This document shows, one piece after another, positions 60,832 through 64,000 of a stretch of DNA of 64,000 bases (position 1 is its first letter; every line of letters begins with the position of its first letter). The position numbers and the translations under genes are program-made. Source of the DNA: Sanguibacter gelidistatuariae (GTDB lineage Bacteria > Actinomycetota > Actinomycetes > Actinomycetales > Cellulomonadaceae); the NCBI RefSeq assembly GCF_900096585.1, contig NZ_FMYH01000001.1, positions 682,001-746,000 on the forward strand, given 5' to 3'. The notes under the pieces are model-generated. The model had not been told where the DNA came from. It was given only the letters and a program-made list of their open reading frames with translations, and made no database searches.

Positions 60832-61245
60832 CTAGCGCTGCCCGGTGGCGGCCGCCACGACCGCGCCGACCAGCCCCAGGGCGACGACGATCGCCATCAG
60901 GCCCAGGAACAGCACGGTGACGACCTGCCCGGGAACTCCACGGGTGCGGGTCGTGCCCAGGGGGCCCATCTCGCCCTTGCACCCGCCGAAGGCGGGGGCG
61001 GAGTACTCCACGGCGCGCTGGTGCCCCGGTGGGATGGACCGGGCGACCTTCCCGATCGTCGTGACGAACGAGCGGGGGTTGGTGTCCGGCACGTAGACCT
61101 CGATCTCGACCGGGGCGTCGTCGGGGATGGGCAGGTAGGTGTCGCCCCAGGGGAGCCGCTGGGTGTACCCGTTGATGGTCACGACCGGGCGCAGGCCCGC
61201 GCCCACGAGGAACGACCAGGGGTGCTTGCGCAGCCTCACGAACAT
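60832..61245 (-). CDS. Small tail-anchored membrane protein
   Basis: 137 residues. A soluble part with INGYTQRLPWGDTYLPIPDD and a Cys-containing FGGCKGEMG patch is followed by a C-terminal hydrophobic helix (about 110-133). I do not recognise a family, though it resembles short beta-domain proteins with a VxIxG-type N-terminus. An upstream palindrome at 61311 shares its core with one at 4390. Confidence 0.55.
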   Translation of the reverse strand: MFVRLRKHPWSFLVGAGLRPVVTINGYTQRLPWGDTYLPIPDDAPVEIEVYVPDTNPRSFVTTIGKVARSIPPGHQRAVEYSAPAFGGCKGEMGPLGTTRTRGVPGQVVTVLFLGLMAIVVALGLVGAVVAAATGQR

Positions 61246-61310
61246 GATGCCTCCCAGAGATGGCCGTGAATTATCACCCTAGGTGGCCGGGAGACCGGGC
61301 CGAGCCAATC

Positions 61311-61324
61311 GGGGAGTGCTCCCC
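61311..61324. promoter_or_regulatory. 14-bp palindrome GGGGAG/CTCCCC
   Basis: GGGGAGTGCTCCCC followed by ATC, matching 4395-4410 except for one base. It lies 66 bp upstream of the minus-strand small membrane protein gene and just after the alpha-galactosidase stop. Confidence 0.45.
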
Positions 61325-61346
61325 ATCCGGCGACGAGCACCGGCCG

Positions 61347-62507
61347 TCACGGGGCGAAGCGCACCAGGACCATCTCGTGCGGGGCGAGCTCCCAGGAATG
61401 GTCCCCGCCGCCGCGCAGCTCGCGTCCGGTCCAGACGTCGACGACGCAGCCTGAGCCGGGGACCTGCTCGACCGCAGCGTCCGTGCCGAGGCTGAGCGCG
61501 GCGTCGTGCAGGCGGAGGGTGGTGGGGCAGGAGCCGCGGTTGAGGACGCCGACGACCCAGCCGTCGACGAGGTCGCGGCGCCACACGTCGACCTTTCCGT
61601 GGCGGGTCGTGCGGGCGCCCTGGCGGCCGAGCGGGTCCTGGGAGACGGCGAGCAGGCCCGGGTGGGTGAGCAGCGCGCGGGTCTCCTCGGTCATGGTGCG
61701 CACGTCGTTGCCGGCCATGAGCGGCGCGGCGAGCATCGCCCAGAGCATGAGGTGGCTGCGGGCCTCGAGGTCGGACAGGCCCGGATTGCCGACCTCGAGC
61801 ATGTCGGGGTCGTTCCAGCCGCCCGGACCGGCGTACGCGGCGAGGCCGTGCTGCTTGTCGGCCAGGCGCATGACCGACCGCCAGGTCGGCGCGATGTCCG
61901 ACGTCGTGCGCCACAGGTGCCCGAGCTCCCCGGCCCACTCCCACGGCCGGGAGCGGCCGTATTCGGAGATGGAGTAGACGATCGGCCGGCCGGTCGCCGC
62001 GATCGCGTGGGCCATCCGCTCGAAGGCGCCGGCGTAGGTGAGGCCGGTGCCGCCTTTGTTGGCCCGGCACCAGTCGTACTTGAGGTAGTCCACGCCCCAC
62101 TCCGCGAGCGTCGCGGCGTCGAGCTCCTCGTGGCCGAAGGACCCGATCTCGCGCGCGGGGTAGCGGTCGTAGATCATCGCGCACGTCTTGCGGCCGGGCG
62201 CCAGGTACAGCCCGAACCGCAGGCCCCTGGCGTGGATCTCCTCGCCGAGGGCGGCCATGCCGGACGGAAAGCGGCGCGGGTGGGAGCACAGGCGACCAGC
62301 AGGGTCCCGGGCGACGTCCTGCCAGCAGTCGTCGATGACCAGGGTGGTGTAGCCGGCGTTGCGCATGCCGGAGGTGACCAGCGCGTCGGCGACGCCGAGG
62401 ACGACGGTCTCGGTGAGGTCGTAGCAGCGGAACGTGTTCCAGCTGTTCCAGCCCATCGGGGGAGTGGGCACGAGCGTGGCGTCCTTGACGAACGTCGTCT
62501 CATCCAT
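61347..62507 (-). CDS. Alpha-galactosidase (GH27)
   Basis: 386 residues from ATG 62507, no signal peptide, so intracellular. It removes terminal alpha-galactose. N-terminal PTPPMGWNSWNTFRC, DDCWQ, nucleophile Asp145 in VDYLKYDWC, acid/base Asp204 in WRTTSDI, and GGWNDPDMLEVGN. A short beta-domain ends the chain. Divergent from a beta-glucosidase gene, with 175 bp between starts, suggesting shared plant-oligosaccharide use. Confidence 0.92.
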   Translation of the reverse strand: MDETTFVKDATLVPTPPMGWNSWNTFRCYDLTETVVLGVADALVTSGMRNAGYTTLVIDDCWQDVARDPAGRLCSHPRRFPSGMAALGEEIHARGLRFGLYLAPGRKTCAMIYDRYPAREIGSFGHEELDAATLAEWGVDYLKYDWCRANKGGTGLTYAGAFERMAHAIAATGRPIVYSISEYGRSRPWEWAGELGHLWRTTSDIAPTWRSVMRLADKQHGLAAYAGPGGWNDPDMLEVGNPGLSDLEARSHLMLWAMLAAPLMAGNDVRTMTEETRALLTHPGLLAVSQDPLGRQGARTTRHGKVDVWRRDLVDGWVVGVLNRGSCPTTLRLHDAALSLGTDAAVEQVPGSGCVVDVWTGRELRGGGDHSWELAPHEMVLVRFAP

Positions 62508-62599
62508 GGGGCCTCGTCGTTGAGAGATGGACTCTGACCTCACATGATGGCAGGCAGGCCGGCGCGGGTGGGTTGGCGGGTGAGAGCGCGCGGCGGCCC

Positions 62600-62628
62600 T
62601 TGACGAGCCCAGGGTCCTTCGCCACGAT
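62600..62628 (+). promoter_or_regulatory. Candidate promoter of the beta-glucosidase gene
   Basis: TTGACG (62600-62605), a 17-base spacer and CACGAT (62623-62628), 54 bp before the ATG. No clear LacI-type dyad was found between the two glycosidase genes. Confidence 0.4.
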
Positions 62629-62682
62629 GAGCGGAAGGGGCCCCGCCCCGCCGACTCTCGCAACGACGCGTGAAAGGTCACC

Positions 62683-64000
62683 ATGGCGCACCCCGCATTC
62701 CCCTCGATCCCCTCCGACTTCCTCTGGGGCGTCTCGACCGCCGCCTATCAGATCGAGGGCGCCGTCACCGCCGGCGGGCGCGGCCCGACCAGCTGGGACG
62801 CCTTCACCGCGCAGCCGGGTCGGATCGTCGACGCCAGCACAGGGGACGTGGCCTGCGACCACTACCACCGCTACCCGCAGGACGTGGCGCTCATGGCGGA
62901 CCTCGGGGTGGACGCCTACCGCTTCTCCTTCGCGTGGTCGCGGATCCAGCCGACCGGGACCGGGCCGGTCAACCCGGAGGGCCTGGCCTTCTACGACCGG
63001 CTCGTCGACTCGCTGCTCGAGGCGGGGATCACGCCCGCTCCCACGCTCTTCCACTGGGACACCCCGCTCGCCCTCGAGGAGCAGGGCGGATGGCTCAACC
63101 GCGACATCACCGAGAAGTTCGCCGACTACGCCCACCTCATGGGCACGCACTTCGCGGACCGCATCCCACGATGGATCACCATCAACGAGCCGGTTGTGCT
63201 GACGATGCTCGGCTACGGCGCAGGGATCCAGGCGCCGGGCCTGCAGCTCGGTTTCGGGGCGCTGCCCGCGGCTCACCACCAGCTGCTCGCGCACGGGCGG
63301 GCTGTGACGGCGCTGCGCGCGGCGGGTGCGACGAACATCGGGATCGCCAACAACCACGCGCCGACCTGGCCGGCGTCGGACGCGGTCGAGGACCAGCAGG
63401 CTGCCGGCCTCTACGACGCGATCGCGAACTGGGTCTTCGCCGACCCGGTCCTCGCCGGGCGCTACCCGGACGAGCTCGCGCCGATGCTCCCCGAGGGGGC
63501 GCAGGACGATCTCGCGGAGATCTCCGTCCCGCTCGACTGGTACGGCATCAACTACTACAACCCCACCCGGGTCTCCGCCCCGGATCCCACCGGCGCGGGC
63601 GCTCTCATCGACGGGCACGAGCTCGACGCCGACCTGCCCTTCGCGCTGCGGGACATCGAGGGATACCCGCTGACCGACTTCGGCTGGCCCGTGGTCCCGG
63701 CGGCCTTCACCGACCTGCTCGTCTCCTTCAAGGACAGGTACGGCTCGGCCCTGCCGCCGGTCTACATCACCGAGAACGGCTGCGCGATCAACGACGGCCC
63801 GGACGAGGACGGCGCCGTCCACGACTCCCGGCGGATCGACTACACGCGGGCGCACCTGGGCGCGATCTCCGACGCGATCGACGCCGGCGTCGACGTCCGC
63901 GGGTACTTCCACTGGTCGCTGCTGGACAACTTCGAGTGGGCGGTCGGGTACACCCAACGGTTCGGGCTCGTCTACACCGACTACGCGACGCAGGAGCGGA
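62683..64000 (+). CDS. Beta-glucosidase (GH1), 3' end beyond window
   Basis: 439 of perhaps 460-480 residues are visible from ATG 62683 (GAAAGG before it). FLWGVSTAAYQIEGAV at the N-terminus, FHWDTPLALEEQGGWLNRD, acid/base Glu169 in TINEP, NYYNP, nucleophile Glu364 in YITENGCA, and YFHWSLLDNFEWAVGYTQRFGLVYTD near the edge. No signal peptide. It cleaves cellobiose or other beta-glucosides in the cytoplasm. The reading frame is open at position 64000. Confidence 0.93.
   Translation, partial: MAHPAFPSIPSDFLWGVSTAAYQIEGAVTAGGRGPTSWDAFTAQPGRIVDASTGDVACDHYHRYPQDVALMADLGVDAYRFSFAWSRIQPTGTGPVNPEGLAFYDRLVDSLLEAGITPAPTLFHWDTPLALEEQGGWLNRDITEKFADYAHLMGTHFADRIPRWITINEPVVLTMLGYGAGIQAPGLQLGFGALPAAHHQLLAHGRAVTALRAAGATNIGIANNHAPTWPASDAVEDQQAAGLYDAIANWVFADPVLAGRYPDELAPMLPEGAQDDLAEISVPLDWYGINYYNPTRVSAPDPTGAGALIDGHELDADLPFALRDIEGYPLTDFGWPVVPAAFTDLLVSFKDRYGSALPPVYITENGCAINDGPDEDGAVHDSRRIDYTRAHLGAISDAIDAGVDVRGYFHWSLLDNFEWAVGYTQRFGLVYTDYATQER

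Overview
The window is high-GC, densely coded DNA with GTG starts, ATGA/GTGA stop-start overlaps, an LPXTG-like surface protein, DtxR-type iron boxes and a SAM-IV riboswitch. All of this points to an actinobacterium, most likely a soil or plant-associated member of the Micrococcales; the genus cannot be fixed from the sequence alone. It looks like ordinary chromosome. I saw no rRNA, tRNA, CRISPR array, prophage or intact insertion sequence, only one decayed IS30-type transposase.

Layout. 1-4.7 kb: DUF4190 membrane protein, exonuclease III, a short-chain dehydrogenase, pyrE, a DUF3137-like protein, LemA and a small membrane protein. 4.9-8.2 kb: a large surface protein with HtaA-type heme-binding domains behind two iron boxes. 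8.4-11.7 kb: a four-gene overlapping operon (lipoprotein, peptidoglycan-binding protein, ABC ATPase, permease). 11.7-16.4 kb: HAD phosphatase, DedA, purT, a SpoU methylase and fbaA. 16.5-19.7 kb: a partner-switching module in which a PAS-GAF-PP2C-kinase fusion lies between two STAS antagonists. 19.8-28.7 kb: DUF3151, a SUKH protein, the IS30 remnant, purA, purD-purC, a PadR pair, a siderophore-interacting protein and purS-purQ. 29.5-33.6 kb: a GntR-ROK-DUF4127-nanE amino-sugar operon with two DasR/NagR-like operators. 33.7-37.2 kb: divergent sulfur genes, with rhodanese-metZ behind a SAM-I riboswitch on one strand and a cysteine-desulfurase-like gene behind a SAM-IV riboswitch on the other. 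37.4-40.9 kb: pentapeptide protein, tandem acetyltransferases and a flavin monooxygenase. 41.0-44.8 kb and 51.6-54.5 kb: two operons (thiolase-FabG-MaoC; TetR-acyl-CoA oxidase) that together supply every step of beta-oxidation and share a 23-bp upstream motif. 45.0-51.4 kb: cutC and a complete peptide ABC transporter. 54.5-64 kb: EamA transporter, DUF2599 lipoprotein, phosphopantetheinyl transferase, acetyltransferase, purL, an orphan YoeB-like toxin, an alpha-galactosidase and a truncated beta-glucosidase.

Purine synthesis genes (purT, purA, purD, purC, purS, purQ, purL) are scattered through the window in small units rather than gathered in one operon.

The most unusual structure is intergenic. 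One family of four large palindromes (stems of about 30 bp) recurs at about 1.5, 25.3, 39.5 and 55.4 kb. Each arm carries an internal direct repeat, and one copy has a compensated base change. Two further palindromes of similar design but different sequence lie at 22.9 and 37.3 kb. Two heptanucleotide arrays whose units differ by one base lie at 21.2 kb (inside the IS30 remnant) and 55.5 kb (touching a palindrome copy).
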